Shown piece after piece: positions 45,225-55,458 of a DNA stretch of 64,000 nucleotides. How positions within the stretch are numbered: position 1 is the first letter of the stretch; the number at the start of each line of letters is the position of its first letter. The stretch lies in the NCBI RefSeq assembly GCF_000016505.1, contig NC_009706.1, forward strand, positions 3,162,001 to 3,226,000. Direction: 5' to 3'. This DNA is from Clostridium kluyveri DSM 555. Its GTDB lineage: Bacteria > Bacillota > Clostridia > Clostridiales > Clostridiaceae. Under the pieces are notes generated by a model, which did no database searches, had not been told where the DNA came from, and worked only from the letters and a program-made list of their open reading frames with translations. The position numbers and the translations under genes were made by a program.

Positions 45225-45800
45225 TGACTGTGCTTCTTCTCTTGTATTACACTGAAAATACTTATCTCCTTTAGTTAAAAGTTTAATATCTTCTTCCTTT
45301 AATCTTTTTGTTTTTATATCAGTTATATCCGTATTTTCATTTTCTATGAACATATTTCCCGCTTTATCTGTCTTATATATGGCAATAAAACCATTTTTTA
45401 TACCCAGTACATATTTATTTGGAGCATACTTATCCACTTCTTTTACCAATATCACCTGTTGTGTATTAAATTTTTCTATTTTGTATCCTGCACTTTTATA
45501 GGTATCTTCAACCTCATCTTTACTTTTCCCAGACAGTTCTCCTGCTGATTCTTCTTTTTCTACCTGGTACTCTCCACTTTTGTCATATTTAGTTTTAAAT
45601 ATGATTTTTGCTTTATCCGAAACAACAGCAGTTACATTTGAATTTGTCTTTACAGTTTCTTTATTTTTTTCTTTCACTTGAAGTAATTCCTTTTTCATGC
45701 TGGCATTTTGAAATCCTGTTACACATATATAACAACTTAAACTAAAAATTAAAATAGTAAAAATAACTAATATTACTGTACGCAATTTTCTTCTATCCAT
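45204..45800 (-). CDS. bofC: BofC-like sporulation protein
   Basis: The 198-residue product has an N-terminal signal or anchor helix (VILVIFTILIFSLSCYICV) and a C-terminal BofC domain with NKYVLGIKNGFIAIYK, ENENTDITDIKTKRLKEEDI and a terminal SRLEDYE. BofC in Bacillus delays SpoIVB action on pro-sigma-K processing in the forespore-mother cell space. Its place directly upstream of ruvA is the same as in Bacillus subtilis, which supports the call. The middle region diverges and the regulatory role in clostridia is not established. Confidence 0.72.
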   Translation of the reverse strand: MDRRKLRTVILVIFTILIFSLSCYICVTGFQNASMKKELLQVKEKNKETVKTNSNVTAVVSDKAKIIFKTKYDKSGEYQVEKEESAGELSGKSKDEVEDTYKSAGYKIEKFNTQQVILVKEVDKYAPNKYVLGIKNGFIAIYKTDKAGNMFIENENTDITDIKTKRLKEEDIKLLTKGDKYFQCNTREEAQSRLEDYE

Positions 45801-45853
45801 AATATCCCTCCTTTTTTGAATATTATGGACAATTTATTGTAAAATTATACATG

Positions 45854-46678
45854 TTATTTTAACTTTATACTGGTATAATTTCTATCACAATATAAAATTT
45901 TATTTTTAATAAATATATTTCCCTGCTTGTCTGTTCTCCAAACTGTAATTCCCCTATTAATTAATCTATTTTCTACCACTTTATTAGGAGTACTTTTATT
46001 ACTTGTTATAACGGCCACTTTTGGATTTATTCTTTTTAAAAATTCATCAAGGGTACTTGTATGGATCCCATGATGAGGAACTTTCAGTACATCACATTTT
46101 TTGAGCTTTCCAGAATTTATCATACTTTCTTCTTCAGCTTTTTCACAATCTCCTGCAAATAAATAAGTAAGCTGACCTACATTGCCCTGTAATACAATAG
46201 AATTATTATTTTCTATATTATTGTCTTTATGCAAGGGAACTACAGCTTCAAGATTTATACCCTGTGATTTTAGTCTCCAGCCTTCACCTATATATTCTAC
46301 ATGAATCCCCATTTTAATCAATCTATTCCTTATGATATATTTCATGGAGTTTTCATGTCCTGGCAGATATACTCTACCTACTTTTTTACATTGTATTATT
46401 TTTATTATTCCGTCATAATGATCACGATGGTAGTGGGTTAATACTATACCTTCTATTTTATTTACCTTATTTAAATCTAAATATTTTATCACTTTTTTAA
46501 TATAATATTTGGCTCCTGTATCTATTAAATAACATTTACCTTTTACCTTTATTAAAGTGCAGTCACCCTGACCCACGTTTAAAAAATGCACCTCACATTT
46601 TTCATATCTTGCAGAAGCCATAGTATTCATATCTATTATCAGTATAAATATGGTAATAACTGTTATTATTTTTTTCAT
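45854..46678 (-). CDS. Secreted ComEC-like MBL-fold hydrolase
   Basis: The 274-residue product has a signal peptide (IITVITIFILIIDMNTMASA) and a metallo-beta-lactamase fold with NVGQGDCTLIKV, LTHYHRDHYDGI, FAGDCEKAEEE and KVPHHGIHTSTL, the pattern of the ComEC C-terminal domain and related secreted nucleases. The competence channel part of ComEC is absent. It would act outside the membrane, probably on phosphodiester bonds (inference). It precedes the bofC-like gene by about 50 bp. Confidence 0.85.
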   Translation of the reverse strand: MKKIITVITIFILIIDMNTMASARYEKCEVHFLNVGQGDCTLIKVKGKCYLIDTGAKYYIKKVIKYLDLNKVNKIEGIVLTHYHRDHYDGIIKIIQCKKVGRVYLPGHENSMKYIIRNRLIKMGIHVEYIGEGWRLKSQGINLEAVVPLHKDNNIENNNSIVLQGNVGQLTYLFAGDCEKAEEESMINSGKLKKCDVLKVPHHGIHTSTLDEFLKRINPKVAVITSNKSTPNKVVENRLINRGITVWRTDKQGNIFIKNKILYCDRNYTSIKLK

Positions 46679-46770
46679 ACCGGCTTACTTCCTCCATCAC
46701 CTTTCTTAAAAAATGGCAACTTAAAATATATTTATTTTCCCCATTAATTCATTTCTATATTCTTTAAAAT

Positions 46771-46803
46771 AAAAAAAGACGCCTTATAAAAACGTCCTTT
46801 TTA
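46771..46803 (-). terminator. Terminator after yebC
   Basis: AAAAAGGACG pairs with CGTCTTTTT-type sequence (AAAAAGACG opposite CGTCCTTTTT) with an AT loop, 18 bp past the yebC stop. Confidence 0.75.
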
Positions 46804-46820
46804 CAGTGGATATATGTACT

Positions 46821-47561
46821 TTATCCTTCAAACTCATCAGGAAAATCTGCATTGTGATATACATTTTGAACATCATCATCATCTTCCAGCTTATCTATAA
46901 GTTTTTGAACTTTTCCCGCTGCATCCATATCAACGGCTACTGTGTTATCCGGTATCATTGTAATCTCCGCTGATATAAACTCAAAACCTTCACCTTCCAG
47001 TTTTTCTCGTACACTGCCGAAATCTTCTACAGTTGTAATTATTTCAAATACTTCCTCTTCAGCGTTAAAATCCTCTGCACCTGCATCCAATGCCTGCATC
47101 ATCACTTCATCTTCATCCATGTCATCTTTTCTTTCTACTACTAATTCGCCTTTGGTCTGGAACATCCAGGATACACATCCATTAGCTCCTAAATTGCCAC
47201 CTTGCTTTGAAAATATACTTCTCACATTACCTGCTGTTCTATTTTTGTTGTCTGTTAAAGCCTTGACTATTACTGCTACTCCATTTGAACCATATCCTTC
47301 ATAAACTATTTCCTCATAGTTTACCCCTTCCATCTCTCCTGAACCCTTTTTAATAGCTCTATTTATAGTATCTTGGGGCATATTGTTAGACTTAGCTTTT
47401 GCTATAATATCTCTCAGTTTAGAATTAGTATCTGGATTTGATCCCCCATCCTTAGCCGCAATAGCCAATTCTTTACCTATTTTAGTAAATATTTTACCTT
47501 TTTTTGCATCTGCTTTACCTTTTTTTGCTTGTATATTATGCCATTTTGAATGTCCTGACAT
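46821..47561 (-). CDS. YebC/PmpR-family protein
   Basis: The 246-residue product begins [20 protein letters not shown], the diagnostic YebC N-terminus, and has the expected three-domain length with an acidic centre and end. Members bind DNA as regulators or, as shown recently for several bacteria, act on translation of difficult proline stretches. It is monocistronic here with a terminator. GGGGG lies before ATG 47561. Confidence 0.96.
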   Translation of the reverse strand: MSGHSKWHNIQAKKGKADAKKGKIFTKIGKELAIAAKDGGSNPDTNSKLRDIIAKAKSNNMPQDTINRAIKKGSGEMEGVNYEEIVYEGYGSNGVAVIVKALTDNKNRTAGNVRSIFSKQGGNLGANGCVSWMFQTKGELVVERKDDMDEDEVMMQALDAGAEDFNAEEEVFEIITTVEDFGSVREKLEGEGFEFISAEITMIPDNTVAVDMDAAGKVQKLIDKLEDDDDVQNVYHNADFPDEFEG

Positions 47562-47650
47562 GTAAATTTCCCCCTAACTGCCATGTATACTTATTATCCG
47601 AAGGTATTATATCATATAAACCTAATTATATACAAATTTAGCTGTTTAAT

Positions 47651-48292
47651 TCACTTAACAAGTCTATTGTCCATTTTAAAATAAAGCTCTTCATCCCCAA
47701 CTATTACTTCGCACTTTCCACTTGTAACCTCTATAATTTCATTTATCAATTTATCCACATCTTCTACAACACAGTTTATAGATACCTTGACCTTATCGGC
47801 ATATTCTATATTCTCTATATAAATTGATTTTTGTTCAAACATATATTGTAATTTCCCCAAATTATAATAATCTATAAATATATCTACAGGGGAACCCTGT
47901 ACTTTTTCCACTATTTTACCTTGGTCAATTGCTGAGATTGCAGCTTTTGAGTAGGCTTTAATTAACCCTGCTTTGCCAAGCAATGTGCCTCCAAAATATC
48001 TGGTGACAACTATAACCACATCTGTTACCTTATGCTGTTTTATTATTTCTAATATAGGTATTCCCGCAGTTCCCTGTGGCTCTCCATCATCACTATACCT
48101 TTGTATATTCATTTTTTCTCCAATTATATAGGCATATACATTATGCGCTGCCTTAGAATTTTCTGATTTTATTTTACCTATAAATTTTTTAGCTTCATTT
48201 TCTGTACAGGCTCTTTTTATATTACCTATAAATATAGATTTTTTCTCTTCAAATCTAGAATTGGCCTCATCTTTCACTGTAAAATAACTCAC
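47651..48292 (-). CDS. YigZ/IMPACT-family protein
   Basis: The product is about 214 residues with the family block YSDDGEPQGTAGIPIL, then VVVTRYFGGTLLGKAGL, followed by the C-terminal DUF1949-type domain. YigZ proteins bind RNA or nucleic acids and are linked to translation control; the role is not settled. The start is a GTG at 48292 (VSYFTVKDEA), with AAAGGTGGG upstream. The in-frame upstream start at 48331 would translate the dispersed repeat that adjoins the gene, so it was not used. Confidence 0.9.
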   Translation of the reverse strand: MSYFTVKDEANSRFEEKKSIFIGNIKRACTENEAKKFIGKIKSENSKAAHNVYAYIIGEKMNIQRYSDDGEPQGTAGIPILEIIKQHKVTDVVIVVTRYFGGTLLGKAGLIKAYSKAAISAIDQGKIVEKVQGSPVDIFIDYYNLGKLQYMFEQKSIYIENIEYADKVKVSINCVVEDVDKLINEIIEVTSGKCEVIVGDEELYFKMDNRLVK

Positions 48293-48310
48293 AAATAACC
48301 CACCTTTCCC

Positions 48311-48355
48311 AATGCACAGTTCACAATTCACAGTTCACAATGCAATTTACAATTA
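48311..48355. repeat. Degenerate CACAGTTCACAATT dispersed repeat
   Basis: Tandem imperfect units (GCACAGTTCACAATTCACAG, then TTCACAATGCAATTTACAATT) lie between yigZ and mocR, about 5 bp from the yigZ ribosome site. It is related to the arrays at 8147 and 57204. Confidence 0.7.
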
Positions 48356-48410
48356 GATTCCATATATTTTATCTAAAAGCTGGAGTGAGACTTCCAACTG
48401 AACCTCTGAA

Positions 48411-49829
48411 TCACTTGATAATTTCACTTAATATTTTTACTCCATATTCTATTTCTTCTTCATTTGTATGAGAAAAACTTATTTTAAAATAATTCTTCCC
48501 TTCCAAAGCATTTTTGTAAAATAGAAGTCCAGGAGTAATTAAAATTCCTCTATCTTTTCCCTGTCTAAAAATATTTACAGAATTTAATTTTATATTTTCT
48601 TTAATTTTTAAATAAAAATGCAATCCTCCACCTGGTTTCAAAAATTCCACTTTATCCCTTAAATATTTCAATATGCACTTTTCCATATGAATGTACCTTT
48701 TTTTATAAGCACAATTTAAAGTTTCTATATAATTTTTCCATAATCCTTTTCTAATATATAAATCTAAAGCTCTCTGCATAATACTTGAGGTAGATATGTC
48801 CGTATTAATCTTAGAATTTTGGATGCTTTCCTTAAATCTTTTAGGGGGTATTAAATATCCAATTCTTATACCGGGCAAAAATATTTTTGAAAAGCTTTTT
48901 ATATATACTACCCTATCATTATTATCTAAACTTTTAAAGCTATTATACCTTATACTGTTATCATAAATTAATTCTGAAAGATAATCATCTTCTATTATAT
49001 AAAAATCATATATTTGTGCCAATTTCAATATTTGGATCTTTTTATAATTGCTGCAGCTTACTCCTGTAGGATTTTGAAAATAGCTCATAGTATAAAAACA
49101 TCTTATGTTATTTTTTCTAAGTATTTTTTCAAACTTGTCCATATTAATACCATCTTTTTCGATAGGCACTTCAAAAATTTCTGTTCTTCTCCATTTAAAT
49201 ACAGACAAGGCTCCACTATAAGTTGGCTTTTCCACTATTACACTGTCATTTATATTTAATATTGCTTTTGAAACTAGATCTATACCCTGCTGCGCCCCAG
49301 AAATTATAAGTATGTCTTCTTTATCCACTTTTTTATTCCAGAAAACACTACTTATACTGCTTCTAAGGCCTTCATATCCTAAAGATTCCTGACAGATTAA
49401 AGCTTTAGCTCCATCTCTATCTAATACTTCGTTTAAAACATTTTTAAAAAAATCTATTTGAAAGAATTCCCCGCTGGGGGTTTCTCCTGTAAAATCTACA
49501 TAATCTACTATTTCTTCATTAAATATCCTCTTTAGGGCTTTAGAATATTCCCTATTAAAGTTCTTATGTATGTCTTTTTTTTTGGCGTAAGTTCCACTTC
49601 CTATTTTTTGAATTGCATATCCCTCAGCCTGAAGCTTTTTATATGCATTTATCACTGTAATATTATTTACATTCAAAAATTGAGCTAATTTTCTTATAGA
49701 AGGCAATCTTTCTCTATCTTCTACCATATTGGTATCAATTAATCTTTTTATATGTTTTTCTATTAGTAAATATTTGGGGATTTCTCCTTCACTTAAATGT
49801 ATAAAATATTTATTTAAGATAAAATTCAC
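48411..49829 (-). CDS. MocR-type transcriptional regulator (GntR wHTH plus aminotransferase domain)
   Basis: The 472-residue product has an N-terminal GntR winged helix (about 15-80: ERLPSIRKLAQFLNVNNITV and GYAIQKIGSGTYAKK) fused to a fold-type I aminotransferase domain with ISGAQQGIDLVSKAI, SYFQNPTGVSCS, IIEDDYLSEL and the PLP lysine in YIKSFSKIFLPGIRIGYL. MocR proteins use PLP as an effector-binding cofactor, controlling vitamin B6, GABA or other amine genes. No adjacent target gene is obvious. It may instead have residual catalytic activity. Confidence 0.92.
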   Translation of the reverse strand: MNFILNKYFIHLSEGEIPKYLLIEKHIKRLIDTNMVEDRERLPSIRKLAQFLNVNNITVINAYKKLQAEGYAIQKIGSGTYAKKKDIHKNFNREYSKALKRIFNEEIVDYVDFTGETPSGEFFQIDFFKNVLNEVLDRDGAKALICQESLGYEGLRSSISSVFWNKKVDKEDILIISGAQQGIDLVSKAILNINDSVIVEKPTYSGALSVFKWRRTEIFEVPIEKDGINMDKFEKILRKNNIRCFYTMSYFQNPTGVSCSNYKKIQILKLAQIYDFYIIEDDYLSELIYDNSIRYNSFKSLDNNDRVVYIKSFSKIFLPGIRIGYLIPPKRFKESIQNSKINTDISTSSIMQRALDLYIRKGLWKNYIETLNCAYKKRYIHMEKCILKYLRDKVEFLKPGGGLHFYLKIKENIKLNSVNIFRQGKDRGILITPGLLFYKNALEGKNYFKISFSHTNEEEIEYGVKILSEIIK

Positions 49830-49914
49830 CTCCTAAAGCTTTAATCTATATATGTTATAAGCATGATACACTTATAAAAATATTTTTATTGATTAGTGTT
49901 GGCAGCATTAATAA

Positions 49915-50811
49915 TTACATAAAATATACATTTTCTTTGGCCAAAATAGTTCCATCTTTCATCTTATAGTCCCTTGTATCTTTTTTAAGCAGATTTTTCT
50001 TCCATAAACTATTTAATATTTCCTCCATGTTTATATTGTAATTGTAAAACAATCTATCATTTTTTATATCTTCTGAACTTAAAAAGGAATCTTTTTCCCT
50101 CATATAATTTAAAAGTATTTTTGTAATATTTCTTATATTTTTATCTATATATTTTTTAAAATAATCCATGGTATTATTTATAGCTTCACCTATATCCGAT
50201 TTATTAAAAAATAACTCCTCCACGCACTTTCTAAAATTATTATTTAAATTCATAGCAATGGTTACCGCATCTTTACTTATCATATGCCCAGAGGAATTTA
50301 CATATAATTTTGAAAATTCCTCCACAGAACGTACTGCTGCAATATATGACGTATATACTACATCATTTTGAAGGTACTTTTTACATAATCCCATATTTTT
50401 AAACAGATCACCAAGATATACCATATTCCATCTTTCCCTATCTAAATCAGGATAATACCTGCCTATATCATATTGGGAGGTTATTTCCATATCTTTTGAA
50501 AATACCAATCTGGAAGAAGATATTATTCTATGGATAAACCCTCCCTTTAAATCTTCTTCGGAAGATTGCAAAAAATTACTCTTACTCATAAGTTTAACAT
50601 GGATCGGTATACCTTTTTCCTCTGTATATATATCTTTTAAGGCAGTTCTTTTATTATCAAATACCACAAGCAAATCAATATCTGATTCATCCCACAGATC
50701 TCCACTAACCATGCTCCCAAAAACCATAACTGCCAGAACTGATTTATTGGCTTTAAATCTGTCAATAGCACTGTTAAAAGCTTTTTGATATTGCAATATA
50801 GTTCTTCCCAT
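49915..50811 (-). CDS. Nucleotidyltransferase-domain protein
   Basis: The 298-residue product starts with a Pol-beta-type nucleotidyltransferase domain: VFGSMVSGDLWDESDIDLLV gives the Gly-Ser and the Asp-x-Asp metal ligands. A helical C-terminal part (about 120-240) resembles the HEPN-like or substrate domains fused to such enzymes, and the last 50 residues are basic. It could modify a small molecule, as in aminoglycoside adenylylation, or RNA or protein; no substrate can be read. GGAGG lies before ATG 50811. Confidence 0.8.
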   Translation of the reverse strand: MGRTILQYQKAFNSAIDRFKANKSVLAVMVFGSMVSGDLWDESDIDLLVVFDNKRTALKDIYTEEKGIPIHVKLMSKSNFLQSSEEDLKGGFIHRIISSSRLVFSKDMEITSQYDIGRYYPDLDRERWNMVYLGDLFKNMGLCKKYLQNDVVYTSYIAAVRSVEEFSKLYVNSSGHMISKDAVTIAMNLNNNFRKCVEELFFNKSDIGEAINNTMDYFKKYIDKNIRNITKILLNYMREKDSFLSSEDIKNDRLFYNYNINMEEILNSLWKKNLLKKDTRDYKMKDGTILAKENVYFM

Positions 50812-50979
50812 ATTAATGTAAGCCTCCTTTTAAATTTAATTTCCGTAAACAAAGATTATTCTGAATTTTTATATATTATATAATATATTTTTATAAAAAT
50901 ACAAGTATGAAGATTTAGAGAGAGTCACTGCCCCTATGATATACTCTTTTTTAATATTTCAACTTTAAAATACAGTCTG

Positions 50980-52758
50980 TTATTCAATTATAAACTTTCT
51001 AAATTTGTTATATACTTCTTCGTCTACTAAAGCACTTATATAAGTTCCCTGTTCCCTATAATCTTCCTTTTCTATCTTGCAATTTCTATGTATAAAGGCT
51101 ACTGCAGCTTGTTCTGTATAGGGAATTAAATATTCCACCTTTTTTATACTTTGAGGAAGCATATGGGATATTCTTTCTAAAAGTTCTTCTAAATTAATGC
51201 CCTGTTTAGCTGATATGTATATGCTTTCTACACCATTGTATTTATCCTTTATATCTTCTATTTTTTCTGTTTTGCCCTTATCTATTTTATTAAATACCAA
51301 AAGCACTGGTTTATCATTTATGCCGAGCTGATTCAAAACCTTATCTACTGACTCTATATGCTGATATGCATCTTCTGAGGATATATCCACCACATGAAGC
51401 AGTAAATCAGAATAATAAACTTCTTCCAGAGTAGATTTGAAAGCTTCTACCAGATCATGAGGAAGCTTATTTATGAATCCTACAGTGTCAGTTATTGTAA
51501 TTGTTCTGCCATCTTTTAGTTCTACAGCTCGGGTAGTAGTATCCAACGTTGCAAATAACATATCTGCTTCAAATACTTTATCTTTTACAACACTTTCTTT
51601 TGGAACAGCTATTTCACACAACTTATTTCTCAAGGTAGATTTTCCTGAGTTGGTATATCCAACTAGAGACACATTGTATATTTCATTTCTCTTTTCCCTT
51701 TGTACTTTTCTTACTCCTTTTATCTTTTTCAATTCTCTATTAATCTCATATATTCTTTCTCTGATGTGCCTTTTATCTGTTTCCAGCTTCTTTTCCCCTG
51801 GTCCTCTGGTACCTATACCTCCTCCTGTTCTTGAAAGAACTATGCCAAGTCCTGAAAGTCTTGCCAACCTATATTTAAGCTGGGCAAGTTCTACCTGCAT
51901 TTTACTCTCTTTACTTTTAGCCCTGGTAGCAAATATATGAAGTATCAATGTGGTTCTGTCTATTATCTTTATTTTCAAATTTTCTTCCAAATTTCTAGCC
52001 TGTGAACCTGATATTTCATCATCAAAAATTACCACATTAGCATTATGAACTTGAGCAATTAACCCTATCTCACCTACTTTTCCTTTTCCCACGTAAAAAG
52101 CTGTATCTACAGTAGTTCTTTTTTGAAATACTTTTTCTAAAACTTTTACATTACACGCTCTGGCCAATTCTTCTAGTTCATCTAAACTCTCTTTACTGTC
52201 CGTTCCCACGAGTATGGCCCTTTCTTCATACTCCTCCAGTGTATATATATTTTTTACCAACTCTTCTATTTCATTTATTTTTCTTAATACATTGTAATTA
52301 GCAGCTTCCTCCAAAGTCAGGTTACTCAAAACTTCACTTTCAACAGAATCCCCTTTAATACTTAAAAATCCTAAACTCATACCTGTAGGTCCCTGATCAT
52401 TAACCCCTATGGCTGATATACAATCTAATTTCAACTTCATCAAAGCTGAAATATCTATTTTGGAAAGCTGTGAATTACCATTAGGATGAGTATGTATCAT
52501 TCTAATTCCAGAAAGCTTATTTGACCATGTATAAACTTCAATATTTACACTGTTACTGTCACCTACTGATATATTTAAGACCTTTCCTTTTCTATTAATC
52601 AGTACACTTATTTCTCTATTTAAATGTATAGTATTTTTGCAGAGTATTTCTACGATCTCCATACTGCAAACACTATCTTTAGGTATTTTAATATCATATA
52701 TTTCTTCTAATTCATCTAATATAGACTTTCTTATACCTTCTGTATTTCCATATATCAA
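50980..52758 (-). CDS. hflX: Ribosome-associated GTPase HflX
   Basis: The product, about 592 residues, has an N-terminal extension of roughly 150 residues seen in clostridial HflX, the HflX domain (LARACNVKVLEKVFQKRTTV), the GGIGTRGPGEKKLETD motif, then the G domain: Walker A GYTNSGKSTLRNKL, DTTTR, DTVGFINKLPHDL and NKID. It splits or rescues stalled ribosomes. The start is a TTG at 52758 with AGAGGTG 5 bp upstream; a longer in-frame start at 52797 lacks such a site. Confidence 0.94.
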   Translation of the reverse strand: MIYGNTEGIRKSILDELEEIYDIKIPKDSVCSMEIVEILCKNTIHLNREISVLINRKGKVLNISVGDSNSVNIEVYTWSNKLSGIRMIHTHPNGNSQLSKIDISALMKLKLDCISAIGVNDQGPTGMSLGFLSIKGDSVESEVLSNLTLEEAANYNVLRKINEIEELVKNIYTLEEYEERAILVGTDSKESLDELEELARACNVKVLEKVFQKRTTVDTAFYVGKGKVGEIGLIAQVHNANVVIFDDEISGSQARNLEENLKIKIIDRTTLILHIFATRAKSKESKMQVELAQLKYRLARLSGLGIVLSRTGGGIGTRGPGEKKLETDKRHIRERIYEINRELKKIKGVRKVQREKRNEIYNVSLVGYTNSGKSTLRNKLCEIAVPKESVVKDKVFEADMLFATLDTTTRAVELKDGRTITITDTVGFINKLPHDLVEAFKSTLEEVYYSDLLLHVVDISSEDAYQHIESVDKVLNQLGINDKPVLLVFNKIDKGKTEKIEDIKDKYNGVESIYISAKQGINLEELLERISHMLPQSIKKVEYLIPYTEQAAVAFIHRNCKIEKEDYREQGTYISALVDEEVYNKFRKFIIE

Positions 52759-52970
52759 AAAATCACCTCTATATTCACTATAATCAGATGCTATCAATAT
52801 TTAATTTTACCATTTACCTCTCTAGTATACATTATATATTTATAAAGTAAAAACCATTTTCACATATTTATCTGCCAAAATTTCAAAAACCCATTTATAT
52901 TTCATTAATACTTTAATTTATGATATAATAATTAAAATTAAAGTAACAATTTAGAGCGAGGAGGACAATT

Positions 52971-55322
52971 ATGGTAAAAAGACATAAAAAGGCTCCATTT
53001 AAAACTTCCAAACTTATATTTATTATCTTATCTGGTTTATTATTGATAGCATTTGTATCAATAATTGGTGCAAGCCTGGCTATCATAAAAAATTCTCCAA
53101 AACTTGATGTAAACCAGATATTGAACTTAAATGAGCCTTCTGTTCTATATGATGACAGCAATGAGACCATGGACGTAGTAGTTACCCCCCAACAGAGAAC
53201 AGTGATTTCTTTTGATAATATGCCCCAGAACTTAAAAAATGCTTTTATCAGTATAGAAGACGAAAGATTTTATAAACATAGTGGTATAGATTTAAAAAGA
53301 ATCATAGGTGTAATATTTATAGATATCAAAAATAAGATTACAGGCAATGACAACCTTCAAGGAGCATCTACTATAACTCAACAACTTGTAAGAAACATAT
53401 TTCTATCTTCTGATGTATCTTTTAAAAGAAAACTTCAGGAGATGTACCTATCTATAAAGCTTGAAAATAAATTAAGTAAAGATGAAATACTGGGAGCATA
53501 TATGAATACGATATATTTAGGTGGAAGAGCATTAGGTGTTGAAGCTGCATCCCAACAATATTTTAGGAAATCTGCAAAAGACTTGAACTTAATTGAATGT
53601 GCCCTTATTGCGGCTATTCCCCAAAGTCCCTCTGTGTATTATCCCTATTCCGATAATGCTAAAAAAGATCCATCCATATATTTAAACAGAACTAAATCAG
53701 TAATTACAAAAATGTATGAAAATGGATACATTTCTCAAAGTCAGTATACTACTGCCATAAAAGACATTTCAGAAGGTAACCTAAATATTAAACCAGAACC
53801 TACTGTAAGTAATACATATAATTATGAGTGGTTTACGGTACCTGTTATCTCTCAAGTGAAAAAGGATTTAAAATCTAAATATAAGTATACCGATGAACAA
53901 ATAAACAATTTACTTATGTATGGGGCCCTTAAGATATATACTACAATGGACAAGGACTTGCAGAGGAAAACAGAAGATACTATAACTAACAATAGTATTT
54001 TTCAAAATTCTACCACAGATGAAAATGGGATATTACAACCTGAAGCATCAGCAGTAGTTATGGATTATCATTCTGGAGAAGTAAAAGCCCTGGTAGGTGG
54101 TAGGGGAACTCAACCTGCTAGATCCTTTAACAGAGCTGCCTCTGAAAATTACTTAAAGGCTCCCGGCTCCAGTATAAAACCATTAACTGTATACAGTCCT
54201 GCCATAAATTCACAGCAGTTTACATCTGCCAGTATTTTTGAGGATTCCCCATTATCCAATGAAATGGCCAATAAATATGCCTCTAATGGTGAACCTTATC
54301 AACCTAAAGATGATGACTACATTGGAGGTAATATGACTTTAAGGACTGCTTTAATGCATTCTATAAATCTAGTTGCAGTTAAACTGGAAGATAAATTGGG
54401 TCTTGAAACTGCATCTGAATATGCAGAAAAATTTGGCATAACTTTAGATGAACATGATAGGAGCAGTATAGCAGCACTATCTCTTGGTGAGCTTCACCAT
54501 GGTACAAATACCCTCACAATGGCTGCGGCCTATGGAGTATTTGGAAATTACGGTACCTACACAACTCCAAAGCTTTATACCAAAGTAGAGGATAGAAACA
54601 AAAAAATTTTATTGCAGAATAAAACCCAGACAAAAACCGTTCTATCCAGTCAAACCGCTTATATACTATATGATATGTTAAAAGGACCTGTCAGTGCAGA
54701 AGGTACAGGATATAATGCGAACTTTGGAAATATGGCTGTAAGAGGTAAAACTGGTACTTCCACTGATGGCAAAAACCTGTGGTTTTGTGGATTGACTCCA
54801 TATTACTCTGCAGCAGTATGGATTGGTAATGACGATAATTCTGTATTAAATGATAATTCACTTAACAGTAATTCTGCAGCCAGACTCTGGGCAGATATAA
54901 TGTCTCCTTTCCATGAAAACTTAGAATCGAAAGAACTTGAAATGCCCTCAGGAGTGGTAACTGCAGCAATCTGTTCTGAATCCGGTAAACTTGCCAGCTC
55001 CAATTGTTATAAGGATCTCACAGGCAGCAAGGTTTACAATGAATTATTTATAGAAGGTACCGTACCTACAAGTTACTGTAATATGTCCCACTCATGGAAC
55101 ATATTTGATGCCCTTCCTGATAAAAATAATAATAAAAATCAATACAAAAAAAATGACAATAAGACTACTGATACTAATAAAGACAACAAAGATAATACCA
55201 ATACTGTGGATACTAATAATAATTCCCCTGAAAAAAATAATAATGACAAAAATAATTCAGAAAAGGAAAATGAAACTCATACAGGTAATTCCTCTGCAGA
55301 AACAACCGTTAAAAATAATTAA
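52971..55322 (+). CDS. pbpA: Class A penicillin-binding protein
   Basis: The 783-residue bifunctional peptidoglycan synthase has one N-terminal membrane helix ([20 protein letters not shown]), a GT51 glycosyltransferase domain ([18 protein letters not shown], catalytic Glu near residue 95, and [13 protein letters not shown]) and a transpeptidase domain with SSIKPL (Ser near residue 400), the SxN motif in MHSINLVAV and KTGTS near 592. The tail of about 80 residues is Asn-, Lys- and Asp-rich low-complexity sequence, probably in contact with the wall. It polymerises and cross-links peptidoglycan outside the membrane. It is transcribed alone from the region shared with hflX; AGGAGG lies before ATG 52971. 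Confidence 0.95.
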   Translation: MVKRHKKAPFKTSKLIFIILSGLLLIAFVSIIGASLAIIKNSPKLDVNQILNLNEPSVLYDDSNETMDVVVTPQQRTVISFDNMPQNLKNAFISIEDERFYKHSGIDLKRIIGVIFIDIKNKITGNDNLQGASTITQQLVRNIFLSSDVSFKRKLQEMYLSIKLENKLSKDEILGAYMNTIYLGGRALGVEAASQQYFRKSAKDLNLIECALIAAIPQSPSVYYPYSDNAKKDPSIYLNRTKSVITKMYENGYISQSQYTTAIKDISEGNLNIKPEPTVSNTYNYEWFTVPVISQVKKDLKSKYKYTDEQINNLLMYGALKIYTTMDKDLQRKTEDTITNNSIFQNSTTDENGILQPEASAVVMDYHSGEVKALVGGRGTQPARSFNRAASENYLKAPGSSIKPLTVYSPAINSQQFTSASIFEDSPLSNEMANKYASNGEPYQPKDDDYIGGNMTLRTALMHSINLVAVKLEDKLGLETASEYAEKFGITLDEHDRSSIAALSLGELHHGTNTLTMAAAYGVFGNYGTYTTPKLYTKVEDRNKKILLQNKTQTKTVLSSQTAYILYDMLKGPVSAEGTGYNANFGNMAVRGKTGTSTDGKNLWFCGLTPYYSAAVWIGNDDNSVLNDNSLNSNSAARLWADIMSPFHENLESKELEMPSGVVTAAICSESGKLASSNCYKDLTGSKVYNELFIEGTVPTSYCNMSHSWNIFDALPDKNNNKNQYKKNDNKTTDTNKDNKDNTNTVDTNNNSPEKNNNDKNNSEKENETHTGNSSAETTVKNN

Positions 55323-55344
55323 TATATCTTAGTATATTAATCAA

Positions 55345-55375
55345 AATTCCACCTTAGTATTTTAAAGGTGGAATT
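55345..55375 (+). terminator. Terminator after the class A PBP
   Basis: A perfect 11-bp stem (AATTCCACCTT and its complement) with a 9-nt loop is followed by AATTTTT, 20 bp past the PBP stop. Confidence 0.85.
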
Positions 55376-55458
55376 AATTTTTGGGGTAATAATATTTATT
55401 TAGAAGATAACACTTTTTATAAGATGCTTTAATTCTTTTAATTATCACATTTTCAAGA

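Noticed and set aside
50900-50960. hflX terminator near AGAGAGTCACTG
   Set aside because: Only a five-base stem with a large loop can be formed, too weak to list.
52913-53170. 85-residue minus-strand ORF at the PBP start
   Set aside because: It runs antisense through the PBP membrane helix and lacks a ribosome site.
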